Assembly (NCBI RefSeq): GCF_034263275.1
Contig: NZ_CP139559.1
Span: forward strand, 868,001 to 932,000
DNA: 64,000 nt
Reading direction: 5' to 3'
DNA from: Mucilaginibacter sp. cycad4
Lineage (GTDB): Bacteria > Bacteroidota > Bacteroidia > Sphingobacteriales > Sphingobacteriaceae
Shown here: piece after piece, positions 7,633 to 17,700 of the stretch
Numbering within the stretch: position 1 is the stretch's first letter
Layout: each line of letters starts with the position of its first letter
Position numbers and translations under genes: made by a program
Notes under the pieces: model-generated
The model's input: the letters and a program-made list of their open reading frames with translations, nothing else
What the model was told of the DNA's origin: nothing
The model's database searches: none

Positions 7633-10107
7633 ATGAACCAAGGTCTGAAAGCAACACTCCTGTTTGTGTTTTTACCGCTATGCATGCAACTGGCTGTGTT
7701 TAACGCAAATGCACAAAACAATACTTTATGGTATAAACAACCCGCAAAAGTTTGGACGGAGGCCTTGCCTATAGGCAACGGCCGGTTAGGTGCCATGGTT
7801 TTTGGCGGGGTTAATGATGAGTTATTGCAACTCAATGAATCTACACTGTGGTCGGGCGGACCGGTAAAACAAAATGTTAACCCCGGTGCATTTCAATACC
7901 TTGTACAAGTAAGGGAAGCATTGTTTAAAGGTGACTATCAGAAAGCGCACGATCTTACAAAAAAAATGCAGGGATTGTATTCTGAAAGTTACCTGCCCAT
8001 GGCCGATCTGCATATCAAACAATCCTACAACGGCGGTAAAAGCGGTAACTATTACCGCGATCTGAATATTGATAATGCTGTTGCCTCAACAAAATATACT
8101 GTTGGCGGTGTAAATTACAAACGCGAGATCTTTGCTTCGGCGCCCGATAAGGTGATCGTGATCAGGATCACAGCCGATAAGCCTAAGCAGATCAACCTCA
8201 GTATAAATACAAACAGCCAGCTCCACTTTCAAAAAGGAGTGCTGAATAACAATGTATTGCAGCTGAGCGGCAAAGCGCCTGCCCATGTTGAGCCAAGTTA
8301 TGTTGATTCAAAAAATCCAATAGTTTACGCCGATGATGATAAGTGCCGGGGCATGCGTTATGAAGTGTTGGCTAAAGCCGTAAGTAATGATGGTAAAATA
8401 ACTGCCGATACGAGCGGTATCACGGTGAAAGGGGCGTCTGTTGTGACACTGTATATTAGCGCCGCCACCAGTTTTAAAGCTTATAACCAATGCCCGGATG
8501 GAGACGAAAAAATAGCTGCTAAAAATCTTGATAAGGCTGCTGCAAAACCGTATGTACAACTGCTTGCCGCTCATCTTACCGATTATCATCGCTACTTTAA
8601 CCGGGTAAGCATCAAATTTAATGATAATAAAGGTAGCCATGCCGAATTGCCTACTGATGAACGGCTTGCGCTTTATAATAAAAATCAGGGCGCCGATCCT
8701 GGTATTGAAGCTCTGTATTTTCAGTATGGCCGTTACCTGCTCATCAGCAGTTCAAGAACACCGGGCGTACCTGCCAACCTGCAGGGTATCTGGAATAAGG
8801 AATTACGTGCACCGTGGAGCTCCAACTATACCAGCAATATTAATGTGCAAATGAATTATTGGATGGCCGAGGATTGCAATTTGTCCGAAATGCACCAGCC
8901 TCTATTTGACCTGATCAGAGGGTTATCCGAAACTGGAGCCGGAGTTGCTAAAGATTTTTACCATGCTAACGGCTGGGTGACGCACCATAATACCGATATC
9001 TGGGCGTTAGCCAACCCTGTAGGCGATCTGGGTCATGGTGACCCCAAATGGGCTAATTGGCCAATGGGCGGCGATTGGCTAACCCGTCATCTATGGGAGC
9101 ATTATTTATACACCGGCGATAAAGAGTTTCTGAAAAATACCGCCTATCCACTAATGAAAGGCGCTGCTGAATTTACTTTTGATTGGCTGGTGCCCGATGG
9201 TCAGGGGCATTTGGTAACCGCTCCGTCTATGTCGCCCGAGAATGATTTTATTTATGCTGAAGGCAAAACCGGGGATGTTTCTGTTTCCACTACAATGGAT
9301 ATGGGTATCATCCGGGATCTGTTTGATAACCTGATAGCGGCGGGTAAAGTATTGGGTGTTGATGCTGCTTTCAGGGATTCGCTTATCGCCAAAAAAGCTA
9401 AGCTGCTCCCGTACCAGGTAGGCAGCAAAGGTCAGCTGCAGGAATGGTACAAAGACCAGGAATCGCCCGATCCGCATCATCGCCATGTATCGCATTTATA
9501 TTCTGTTTATCCGGCTAATGAAATTTCTGTGACTGCAAACCCTGAGCTGGCAGCGGCTGCAAAGCGGTCGTTAGAGTTACGGGGTGATGAAAGTACTGGC
9601 TGGAGCCTGGCCTGGAAGGTAAATCTTTGGGCACGTTTGAGGGATGGCAACCACGCCTACAAATTGTATCGCGATCTGCTCCGCTTAACTGGCGAAAGTG
9701 GTTACAACTATAGTGAGGGCGGGGGGCTTTACCCCAATATGTTCGACGCCCATCCGCCATTCCAGATAGATGGCAACTTTGGTGGTACCTCCGGTTTGGC
9801 CGAAATGCTGCTGCAAAGCCAGGACGGGAATGTACATCTGTTACCAGCATTACCCGATGCCTGGGCCAATGGCGAGATAAAAGGCCTTGTTGCACGGGGA
9901 GCCTTTGTTGTAAATATGAAGTGGATAAACGGGAAGGTTGCAAATGCCAACATCGTGTCAAAAACAGGAGGTACCTGCCGTATCATTTCCAAATCAAAAT
10001 TGACAGCTAAAGGCATAAATACCGCTCCTGTTAAAGTACAAGAGGGGTATGAGCTGGTGATCAATACAAAAAAAGGAAAATCATACCAGTTAGTAAGCAG
10101 TTTATGA
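7633..10107 (+). CDS. GH95 family alpha-L-fucosidase/galactosidase
   Basis: 824 residues from the ATG at 7633; this start gives a proper signal peptide (MNQGLKATLLFVFLPLC.. NANAQ), while the frame stays open further upstream. Family signatures in order: ALPIGNGRLGAMVFGG and LNESTLWSGGP near the N-terminus, SRTPGVPANLQGIWN and PWSSNYTSNINVQMNYW in the (alpha/alpha)6 barrel, then HHNTDIW, and HHRHVSHLYSVYP near the C-terminal third. GH95 enzymes hydrolyse alpha-1,2-L-fucosyl or alpha-L-galactosyl bonds by inversion. Its stop overlaps the start of the SGNH hydrolase gene (ATGA), so the two are co-translated. Likely targets are plant cell-wall side chains, though the sequence alone cannot fix the substrate. 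Confidence 0.93.
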   Translation: MNQGLKATLLFVFLPLCMQLAVFNANAQNNTLWYKQPAKVWTEALPIGNGRLGAMVFGGVNDELLQLNESTLWSGGPVKQNVNPGAFQYLVQVREALFKGDYQKAHDLTKKMQGLYSESYLPMADLHIKQSYNGGKSGNYYRDLNIDNAVASTKYTVGGVNYKREIFASAPDKVIVIRITADKPKQINLSINTNSQLHFQKGVLNNNVLQLSGKAPAHVEPSYVDSKNPIVYADDDKCRGMRYEVLAKAVSNDGKITADTSGITVKGASVVTLYISAATSFKAYNQCPDGDEKIAAKNLDKAAAKPYVQLLAAHLTDYHRYFNRVSIKFNDNKGSHAELPTDERLALYNKNQGADPGIEALYFQYGRYLLISSSRTPGVPANLQGIWNKELRAPWSSNYTSNINVQMNYWMAEDCNLSEMHQPLFDLIRGLSETGAGVAKDFYHANGWVTHHNTDIWALANPVGDLGHGDPKWANWPMGGDWLTRHLWEHYLYTGDKEFLKNTAYPLMKGAAEFTFDWLVPDGQGHLVTAPSMSPENDFIYAEGKTGDVSVSTTMDMGIIRDLFDNLIAAGKVLGVDAAFRDSLIAKKAKLLPYQVGSKGQLQEWYKDQESPDPHHRHVSHLYSVYPANEISVTANPELAAAAKRSLELRGDESTGWSLAWKVNLWARLRDGNHAYKLYRDLLRLTGESGYNYSEGGGLYPNMFDAHPPFQIDGNFGGTSGLAEMLLQSQDGNVHLLPALPDAWANGEIKGLVARGAFVVNMKWINGKVANANIVSKTGGTCRIISKSKLTAKGINTAPVKVQEGYELVINTKKGKSYQLVSSL

Positions 10108-10856
10108 GCAACAGCAGAAGAAATTTTTTAAAGACAGCTTCGCTGGCAGGCGCGGCGGCAGTAGCGGCAACCGGATTGGTGGCAGCCTCAACAAAAGATG
10201 ATCAATATCTACCCGATGGGGTTGGGAAAACTTTCCTGTTCCAGGGTGATTCCATAACCGATGGCGGCCGGAGCTATGATAAAGACTGGAACCACGTTTA
10301 CGGTCAGGGTTATGCTTACCTGATAACTGCCAGAATTAACTTTGACTATCCTGGCCGTGATTACCAGTTTTTTAACCGGGGTATCAGTGGCAATACTATA
10401 AACGATCTTGCCGCGCGCTGGCAAAAGGATACCCTTGATATTAAGCCCGATGTATTGAGCATACTTATAGGTATTAACGATGTACATAGGGTAATAACGC
10501 AGGGAGATAAGGCAACTGCCGAAGATTTCGGCAACACTTATGAGCGGCTGTTAACCCAAACTAAAACTGCATTACCTAACGTTAAGCTTATTTTATTAGA
10601 ACCCTTCATTTTGCCGGTAGGCATGGTAAGCAAGAATCCTGAATTATGGGCATCCGAAGTTCAAAAACGGCAGGTTGCAGTTAAAATGCTTGCCTCAAAA
10701 TTTAATGCCATTTACGTACCGTTGCAGGATGTTTTTAACAAGGCCTTACAAAAGGCTAAAGCTGAGCATTGGATTTGGGATGGTGTCCATCCCATGCCTG
10801 CCGGGCATGAGCTTATTGCCCGGGAATGGATGAAGGCGGTTAAAAAGCTGTATTAA
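10104..10856 (+). CDS. Tat-exported SGNH/GDSL-type esterase
   Basis: 250 residues with a twin-arginine N-terminus (SRRNFLKTASLAG) and an Ala-rich h-region. SGNH blocks are complete: GDSIT with catalytic Ser50, the Gly in NRGISGNT (block II), GIND (block III, Asn124), and DGVHP with Asp226 and His229 (block V). Such enzymes often remove acetyl esters from carbohydrates. It overlaps the GH95 gene by 4 bases, which suggests it deacetylates the same fucosylated glycan. Confidence 0.92.
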   Translation: MSNSRRNFLKTASLAGAAAVAATGLVAASTKDDQYLPDGVGKTFLFQGDSITDGGRSYDKDWNHVYGQGYAYLITARINFDYPGRDYQFFNRGISGNTINDLAARWQKDTLDIKPDVLSILIGINDVHRVITQGDKATAEDFGNTYERLLTQTKTALPNVKLILLEPFILPVGMVSKNPELWASEVQKRQVAVKMLASKFNAIYVPLQDVFNKALQKAKAEHWIWDGVHPMPAGHELIAREWMKAVKKLY

Positions 10857-10931
10857 TATTCATCATTAAGAACGAAACACGATGTCTACTCAGTTGAAAT
10901 CAAAGATTTCCCCCGTTTTTTATTATAAAAC

Positions 10932-11207
10932 TTAATTGCTTCCTGCTATGATTTGAATAGCTTCTTCGCGGGTTTTGTGTTCAATGGCCATTACAAATTC
11001 AACGGGGCCACCGCCTTTACCGCAGCCAAAGCATTGAAAAATATTTTTTTCGGGCGATACCATCAGTGATGTTGCCTGGTCTTTATGAAAGGGGCAGCGG
11101 CCTTTTAAATTTCTCCGGCTTTCCTCAAGCAGCACATATTTTGAAACAATTCGTACAAGATCGGCCTGTACCGGCGACAGGGAATGAGATGCGGACATGT
11201 TGGGCAA
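10932..11207 (-). CDS. Stand-alone CHC2 zinc-finger protein (DnaG N-terminal-like)
   Basis: Only 91 residues, made almost wholly of a CHC2 zinc finger: CPFH (Cys38, His41) then CFGC (Cys59, Cys62) with the GKGGGPVEFVM motif that follows it in primases. DnaG uses this module to bind single-stranded DNA, but the RNA-polymerase (TOPRIM) domain is absent here and no other primase part is nearby. The open reading frame has its own start and stop, so this is not an obvious fragment by truncation. Role unknown; DNA or RNA binding is likely. Confidence 0.85.
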   Translation of the reverse strand: MPNMSASHSLSPVQADLVRIVSKYVLLEESRRNLKGRCPFHKDQATSLMVSPEKNIFQCFGCGKGGGPVEFVMAIEHKTREEAIQIIAGSN

Positions 11208-11526
11208 TAGAATGATTAATTATCAGGCTGCAAAAATAATTTTTTACCAGGTTGGAATCACGGATTGTTGAAAAAAAGCTGTACGCACTATTTAAGACTT
11301 TGATGATCCTGGGTGGCGATATAAAATCAATCATCAGGAAACATCACTAAAATATATATTAACTGCAAGATTGATATTTATACGCTCGTAAACCATTAGG
11401 GTAACCGTTTCAAGACAAAGTTTTCTGTTTTTATTTATTTTATAAAGAACAATATTCAAAAAATATCTTAAGCTTTTAACATTCAGTTAATATCAGGAGA
11501 ATAATTTACATACGTAAAACCTGCAT
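11208..11526. other. Divergent intergenic region without a gene
   Basis: An AT-rich gap between the CHC2 gene (leftward) and the ECF sigma gene (rightward). It must hold both promoters. No convincing ORF, repeat or hairpin was seen, and no clear Bacteroidota TTTG/TAnnTTTG promoter pair could be fixed. Confidence 0.6.
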
Positions 11527-12102
11527 ATGAAATTAGCTGATAAACCTGCCCGGTTAACCCGTTTTGAAGAAATTTACAGCGATACTTTTGACAATCTCAG
11601 GAATACTTTTTTAAAGCTGACACGAGATGAGGAACAAACCAATGATATATTACAAACAGCATATATAAAGCTATGGGAGAAACTGGATGAACTGGAGGAC
11701 CATGGCGATTATACACCCATAATATACGTATATGCCCGTAACGTTTTCAGGGATGAACTGCGGAAAAGGTGCCGGCAGGAAATTGCCAGGGATGAATTAA
11801 AATACCTGGCCGCTTCCTCAGTTAATTCGGAGGGCCCGGCCGAATTAAAGGAGTACGAAAACATAGTCAAAGAGATCATTGATAAAATGCCGGTAAAGCG
11901 GCAGCGTGTTTATCGCATGTTTAAGGAAGATGGCCTCAGCTATAAAAATATCGCGCTCAGTCTTGGGATCTCATCAAAAACGGTGGATAATCATTTGAAT
12001 GAAGCATCAAAAGAAATAAGGAAACAGGTTAAACTCGCTTATCAAGCGGGCAATTTATCATCGTTAACTGTGGTACTGGTAGTTCAGCTGCTACTTGCTT
12101 AG
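11527..12102 (+). CDS. ECF-type RNA polymerase sigma factor
   Basis: 191 residues. Region 2 spans about 10-75 (LRNTFLKLTRDEEQTNDILQ, then YIKLWEKL); region 4 spans about 120-170, with the helix-turn-helix GLSYKNIALSLGISSKTVDN. The protein ends with a hydrophobic tail (LTVVLVVQLLLA) after region 4. No FecR gene is next to it; the nearest is at 18151-19143 on the other strand. It is expressed alone and ends at a bidirectional terminator. Confidence 0.9.
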   Translation: MKLADKPARLTRFEEIYSDTFDNLRNTFLKLTRDEEQTNDILQTAYIKLWEKLDELEDHGDYTPIIYVYARNVFRDELRKRCRQEIARDELKYLAASSVNSEGPAELKEYENIVKEIIDKMPVKRQRVYRMFKEDGLSYKNIALSLGISSKTVDNHLNEASKEIRKQVKLAYQAGNLSSLTVVLVVQLLLA

Positions 12103-12259
12103 TTTAGCAATGATTGGCGTAGCTTGTCATGATGAATATTAATTTATTTGATAGATTTATACTTAAAGTTAATATTAAAATTACACTAAATTAAACGATA
12201 TAAAAATGTATTTTTGCCGATATCCCGATAAGAAATTATCTGATGGATAAATTGCATTT

Positions 12260-12290
12260 AAAAGGCCGGTTATTTGGAACCGGCCTTTTT
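12260..12290. terminator. Bidirectional terminator between sigma factor and lipoprotein genes
   Basis: Stem AAAGGCCGGTT / AACCGGCCTTT with a short loop, followed by T on the plus strand and preceded by T on the minus strand. It lies between two convergent genes and should serve both. Confidence 0.85.
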
Positions 12291-12321
12291 CATTTTATAT
12301 GTTGTTGATTGTTAATTTGGG

Positions 12322-13092
12322 CTATTTGAGTTGGGTATCGTAGATGATGGTAGTAGTGAAAACACCGGCATTCGGGTCTTTTATTATGCCCAATGACATT
12401 ACCTTGTTTTCCTGAAAAACAGGAGTTTGCGGATCAAATAATACAGATGGAAAATCAGTGAGCAGATCAACCAATTTTTTATTGTTTGCAGCATTAAAAA
12501 GTTCATAATAATAGCCTATACTAAAATCACCATGCTTAGGCGGCGATAACTCAACATAAGTGCTGAAACTTGTTTTGTTTATTGCTTTAACAGTTGCAAC
12601 TTCATCGTACAACAGATCGCCCGCATCGTTAAAGTAAACCTCATATATCTTCATGTTTACCAATGCAGGCAATGATTTTTCAAGATCAACAAATTGTACC
12701 AGGCTGTTTCCCTTTGCAGGCGTGATACTGCCATCATAGCCACCTCCAATAATTTTTAAACTACCCGTATACAAAAACGTCAGTTTGGCCTTATTATCCT
12801 TCAGGCTAAACAGGGTATCTATTATCGGGGTGGATGCTTTACCTGGCTTGTATATTTTTAGCTTGCGTTTACCGGTATATGCTTTAATATTTTTAACAGA
12901 GGAAGGGGCTTTTAAAGTGTCTGTTATCTTACCGTCAATATCAACTAAAAGTAAGCCCACATCTGCAGTTGTTGTTGAGCTTATAGTTATGCTGCCGTAG
13001 CTTTTTGCTTCAATGAGCTCACCATCTTTTTTACAGGCGAAGAAAAACTGACTAATGAGTGTAAATAAAAACAGGAGTTTGATTTTTTTCAT
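12322..13092 (-). CDS. Predicted lipoprotein of unknown function
   Basis: 256 residues from the ATG at 13092 (the frame extends 3 codons upstream to a TTG). The signal peptide ends in a lipobox (FFFACKKDG). The rest is beta-rich with no motif I can place firmly; the repeated short beta units (YGSITISSTTTADVGLLLVDIDG..) recall DUF4397-type outer-membrane lipoproteins. It is the last of a minus-strand run FecR, TonB receptor, beta-helix lipoprotein, this gene, so it is probably an accessory of that receptor. Confidence 0.65.
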   Translation of the reverse strand: MKKIKLLFLFTLISQFFFACKKDGELIEAKSYGSITISSTTTADVGLLLVDIDGKITDTLKAPSSVKNIKAYTGKRKLKIYKPGKASTPIIDTLFSLKDNKAKLTFLYTGSLKIIGGGYDGSITPAKGNSLVQFVDLEKSLPALVNMKIYEVYFNDAGDLLYDEVATVKAINKTSFSTYVELSPPKHGDFSIGYYYELFNAANNKKLVDLLTDFPSVLFDPQTPVFQENKVMSLGIIKDPNAGVFTTTIIYDTQLK

Positions 13093-13173
13093 AAACTTCA
13101 ATTTAAAAAGTACCGTGAGTATTAACTCACGGTACCTGGATCTTTTAATTATAACCGGTCAAATAAATTTTAA

Positions 13174-14616
13174 TTAGTAAGCATTGGTAAACGGCTCGTA
13201 TGAAGCCCAGCCGCCACTATCCCAACGGGTAGCCGTTTGCAAACCAAATGCACCTAAATAAGCAGGTGTGGTATCAAACGCACTGAAGGTACCGCCGGGG
13301 TGGGTAACGGCAAGGCCAGTGAATACTGCACCGGTTCTGATACCTGCCGGAGCTGTAGCCTGGATTCTCCAATCAGGAGAAGTAGCACTAAACGGATTAA
13401 CAAGCTTGATAGTAGTGTTTGGATTTGCACCGGTTAACGAAGTTACTGCGGTTGAGGTTAAAGCAGCACCTGTAACAGCCGATGTAAAGCCATGGACATA
13501 GCTGTTTGAATACTCACTGCCGGTAGTGTTAATCAAGGTAGCACCTGCATTAAAGCCAAAGTTAATTGAGTTACGTACTTTGTAACTTGAACCAACACGG
13601 AACAGATGTCCGATACCGCCAGTCGGCCCGGCAGTAGCACCACCAACAAAGGTAATGTTTGATAAAACCGGCTGAGTTAAACGGCTTGCGAATGGGCCGC
13701 CTGTAGTAACAATAGGAGATGAAATGTTATTGCTCTCGATGCCGTTAGGGCTTGATGAGAAAGGCAGGCTCAGATCTTTAGCGGCAAGGGCAAACTGAAT
13801 TGAACCCTGGTAACCCTGGTCAAAATCCAGATCATCATCATCATTGCCGTATGAGATCAGGAATTTAGCGTTTACCGAACCACCGAAAAATTCAAAACCG
13901 TCATCGGCACCGTATGATGCCTGTACGTGATCGATGATAGTACCTGCGCCAACACCTCCTAAAGTAAGTGCGTTAAGCTCGTTACCCAAAGCGGCGTCAA
14001 CAATTACACCTGCAAATTCAATACGTACGTTTCTCAAAGTACCTGAGTTATCAGCTTCGGTAGAACCACCGTAACCGATGGCGTCTTTACCTGCTAAACC
14101 TGCCGGGATCTGTGTGGCCGGGATACCTTCAATTTGTGGTTTGGCCTGGTTGGTTGGCGCTTTGCCTAAAAGTACAACACCACCCCAATCACCTTTGGCA
14201 CGTTGACCGGATGCTTTTGCTGATGTAAATACAATAGGGTTAGCAGTAGTTCCCACAGCATTGATTTTAGCACCTCTCCTGATTACCAGGTATGATGGGA
14301 AACCGCTGGTAGTAGTTGAAGCTGCCATGCCCTTAACATAAGTACCTGCCTGTATAGTGATAGTAACAGTACTATCAACAAAGGTTGGGCCATTAATAAA
14401 CCATACCTTATCATTAGTAAGGGTAATGTTACTGGTAATAAGGCCGCTGATGGTACCTGTTGCTGTTGGCAGTGTATGGGTATCAGGGAATAACGCTTTT
14501 GATGAGCGGTCGAAATCACCATTTGGAGTGTTAACGGCCGCCTCTTTTTTACAACTGCTAAAGCCTAAAGCTGCAGCAAGTACAAATAAACTGATGGATT
14601 TAAATTGCATTTTCAT
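13174..14616 (-). CDS. Beta-helix-like lipoprotein linked to a TonB receptor
   Basis: 480 residues from the ATG at 14616; this start gives a good signal peptide with lipobox (LGFSSCKKE). The body is Gly/Asn/Thr-rich with regularly spaced turns typical of a right-handed parallel beta-helix: VRIEFAGV, LGGVGAGTIIDHVQASYGADDGFEFFGG, then SYGNDDDDLDFDQGYQG, an acidic stretch that could bind metal. The motif WGGVVLLGKAPTN is shared, from memory, by many Bacteroidota proteins placed after a large TonB-dependent receptor. No catalytic signature seen. Likely the surface partner of the receptor encoded just upstream. Confidence 0.7.
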   Translation of the reverse strand: MKMQFKSISLFVLAAALGFSSCKKEAAVNTPNGDFDRSSKALFPDTHTLPTATGTISGLITSNITLTNDKVWFINGPTFVDSTVTITIQAGTYVKGMAASTTTSGFPSYLVIRRGAKINAVGTTANPIVFTSAKASGQRAKGDWGGVVLLGKAPTNQAKPQIEGIPATQIPAGLAGKDAIGYGGSTEADNSGTLRNVRIEFAGVIVDAALGNELNALTLGGVGAGTIIDHVQASYGADDGFEFFGGSVNAKFLISYGNDDDDLDFDQGYQGSIQFALAAKDLSLPFSSSPNGIESNNISSPIVTTGGPFASRLTQPVLSNITFVGGATAGPTGGIGHLFRVGSSYKVRNSINFGFNAGATLINTTGSEYSNSYVHGFTSAVTGAALTSTAVTSLTGANPNTTIKLVNPFSATSPDWRIQATAPAGIRTGAVFTGLAVTHPGGTFSAFDTTPAYLGAFGLQTATRWDSGGWASYEPFTNAY

Positions 14617-14771
14617 AGTGTGTTTTTTTAAATAAATAGAAATTTGGTTCTGTTTATTCAATTTTGGTTTTAATTGGCTTCACCTTTTTAGCCGGTAAGC
14701 AGTTCAGGCTTTTTGTTTTTCAGATAGATGTTTGGTTTCCTTTCTTCTTAAAATTTATATGATGGTTACAA

Positions 14772-17700
14772 TTAAAAGCGATAGATAAAATTGAGGGTGG
14801 AAGTAGTACCATACTGCCAGGTATATATTTTGGTGTCATACCGGGCATTATATTTTGTGCCTTTAGGGTCAATTTGTTCAACGGGTAACGGGGCGGTACC
14901 ATCACCCGGATACGGCTGCACAGTAGGGATTGGTTGCCCTGTTTGTGCTTTATCTGCCTGGTAATGGTTTCTGTAGTAAAACATCTGACTGTTAAGCAGG
15001 TTGCTGACATTCAGGCGAAACTCAGCTTTGTTATCCTTCATGAATTTGTAGCTCAGCTGAAGGTCTATAACATTCCTGCCGTTTTCATACAGATCTTCCG
15101 AGCGATCGGGCGATGCATATACAATGCGCTGCCCGAAGCGGTTATAAGTAGCATTAAAACCGAAGTGGCTGCCGGTGTACAGAATCCCTGCGTTGATAAT
15201 ATATGGCGACTGACCAACCAATGGCCGGTTTCGCTTACTGGATACTACTTTACCATCAGCGTCTTTATTGAAAGCCGTTCCCAGGTCAACACTGGCATCT
15301 ATGTATGTAAAGTTGCCAGAAAGGTATAGGTCTTTAAAAAATGAAGAAGGTGATATAAAATTGAGCGATTTACGAGCATCAACCTCAAAACCGGTGTTTT
15401 TGGCCGATTGCAGGTTTACATAATATTGATAGCGGGACGATGACGTGGAAACTACAACTTCAATAGGACTAGTAAACTTTTTATGGAATCCCGAAACCGA
15501 GATAATCTCGCCGGGAGAGGGATAAAACTCATACCTGAGATCGAAGTTTTGCACAGTAGTACGCTTTAGGTTACTACCGCTTACAGTAACAAACAGGTCG
15601 TAATCAAAATAGCTAAAAAAGGATAGCTCCCTGAAATCGGGTCTTGCTACGGTTTTATAATAGGCCGCCCTTACATTCATTTTTGGGCTTAAAGCATAAA
15701 TGGCATTAACTGATGGCAGCCAGTCGTTATTTTTTGATTGGATCAGGCTATCAACAACTGGGTACGTCCCGCCGGCATCCGCTTTACCACGGGTAGTTGT
15801 AAAAACGTTTTGTTGGTTACGCTCGTACCGCATACCCATTATCAGCCGCAGGTTTTTTAGCGGCTTTAGATCAACCATGCCGTAAAAAGCGTTTAAGTTT
15901 TGCCGCCCTCTGTAACCGGAGCCTGCGCCAAAACTGGTTATTCCGTTTCCTTGCGCAACTGTAGGATATAGGTACAGGTTTCCGTTGGCAAACTGTTTCG
16001 GGTTATAAACATCGTAATAAGCCAGGCCCTCATATTGGCTGTCTCCCGCAGCGTTAAAAGGCGTGTTTTTGATGCGGTAAAAATCTGCTCCAAAATCGGC
16101 ACGCCGATAGCTGCCCTGGTACCCAATTTTTACCGACTGGTTTAACTGGCGCAAATGGAAAGGAAACTGCAGGTTGGTTTGCCATGTATAACGTTTTTCG
16201 GCCAGATTGGAATAGAAAATATTGCCGTAATTTATATTGGCATCGTTAAAGTTATAGCTATAATAGTCGGGATACTGGCTGTCTGTAGCTTTTACCTGGT
16301 ACATTAGCCGTGAAAAAGGCTGGTCGCGGTTTACAGTAGCCAGGGCAAAACCGTAATCAGCTTTTATTCCGCGTTTACCGAGCGTATGTTCGCCGGTAAA
16401 ATTGGTTTGAAACAGTTGATTAATAATAGTTTGATCGCTATAACCGTTGCCGTAGCGGCTATCACTTAAATTAGCGCCTGCAAACGTGAAATATTCATCA
16501 TTAAAACGGCGGTTATAGGTGTTTTTAAGGGTGAACTTATTACGGCCGCTGGTGTACGCAAGGTTAAGGCTACCGCCCCAAAGTGTGTTGAATATATAGT
16601 CGGTCCCTTTGTAGTCTTTATCGGTTAATATATTTACATCATGCTGGTTGTTCAGTTGTTCATTGCGGTAGGTGAGGGCTGCTATAACGCCCAGCGTTGA
16701 ATTATCCTTAAACGGGAAGCTATGGGCCGCTGTAAATTGGTAGCTTTGAATAGGTTGCGCGGTGTATTTTTGTAAAGCCCAGTTATCGGGCAAGGTGCCT
16801 AAAAATTTCGCTACCTGTGCCTTTTGACCGGCCGTTGCAGAATTATCTACAATCCGCAATGCCAAATTATCATAAGCGCCCAGGCTCATGCCGGTTGGTT
16901 TGCGCTGGTAATCGTTTGCAAAACCAAAATAATTAGCTGTACCGCGGTGCCCGCTTATAAAATCTTTACCGGTAGCACGGTTGTTGTAGCCGCCGCCAAT
17001 GGTAAGCTGCACGGAATTTTCGTCGGGGATATCTTTGGTGGTTATCTGCACAAGGCCGCCGGTAAATTCGCCGGTCAAATCGGGTGTGGCAGTTTTATTT
17101 ACCACGATGTTATCAACCAGTGAGCTTGGGATAACATCAAAGGCAAAATCGCGGCGGTTAGGCTCACTGCTGGGCAGCGGTGCGCCATTCAATAATACGT
17201 TGTTATAACGATCACTCATTCCGCGCACTACCACAAAACGGTTTTGTGATACCTGCAAGCCACTAACCCTGGTAAGTACCTGGGCCGTATTGTTATCCGG
17301 CGTACGACTGATCTGCTCGGCAGTAATGCCGTCAGATACCGCAGCGTTGTTTTTTTGCCTTGCGTACAACCCTTCTATCGAGGCTTTTTTATAATCAGAC
17401 CTGATAACCACCTCGCTCAATGCATTTGAGGCCGGTTTAAGGGCGATATCCAGCGGTGTACTTTTGTCTTCATTTACAACAATGCCCGAGATCCGCTGCG
17501 ATTGAAAGGAAATGTAAGTGATTTCGATGGTGTACGTTCCCTGAGGTACTACAAACAAATATGAACCATCAGGGCCGCTTTGCATGGCTTTATTGGCTTC
17601 TATAAGTTTAATTGTTGCACCGGGTAGTGTTTCGCCTTTATCATCAAGCACCTTCCCGGTAATTTTGCCGTCTTTTTGTTGTTTTGCCGGAGTTTGTGTC

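Noticed and set aside
9515..9961. A 148-codon minus-strand ORF inside the GH95 gene
   Set aside because: It is antisense to a clear enzyme gene and has no family signature.
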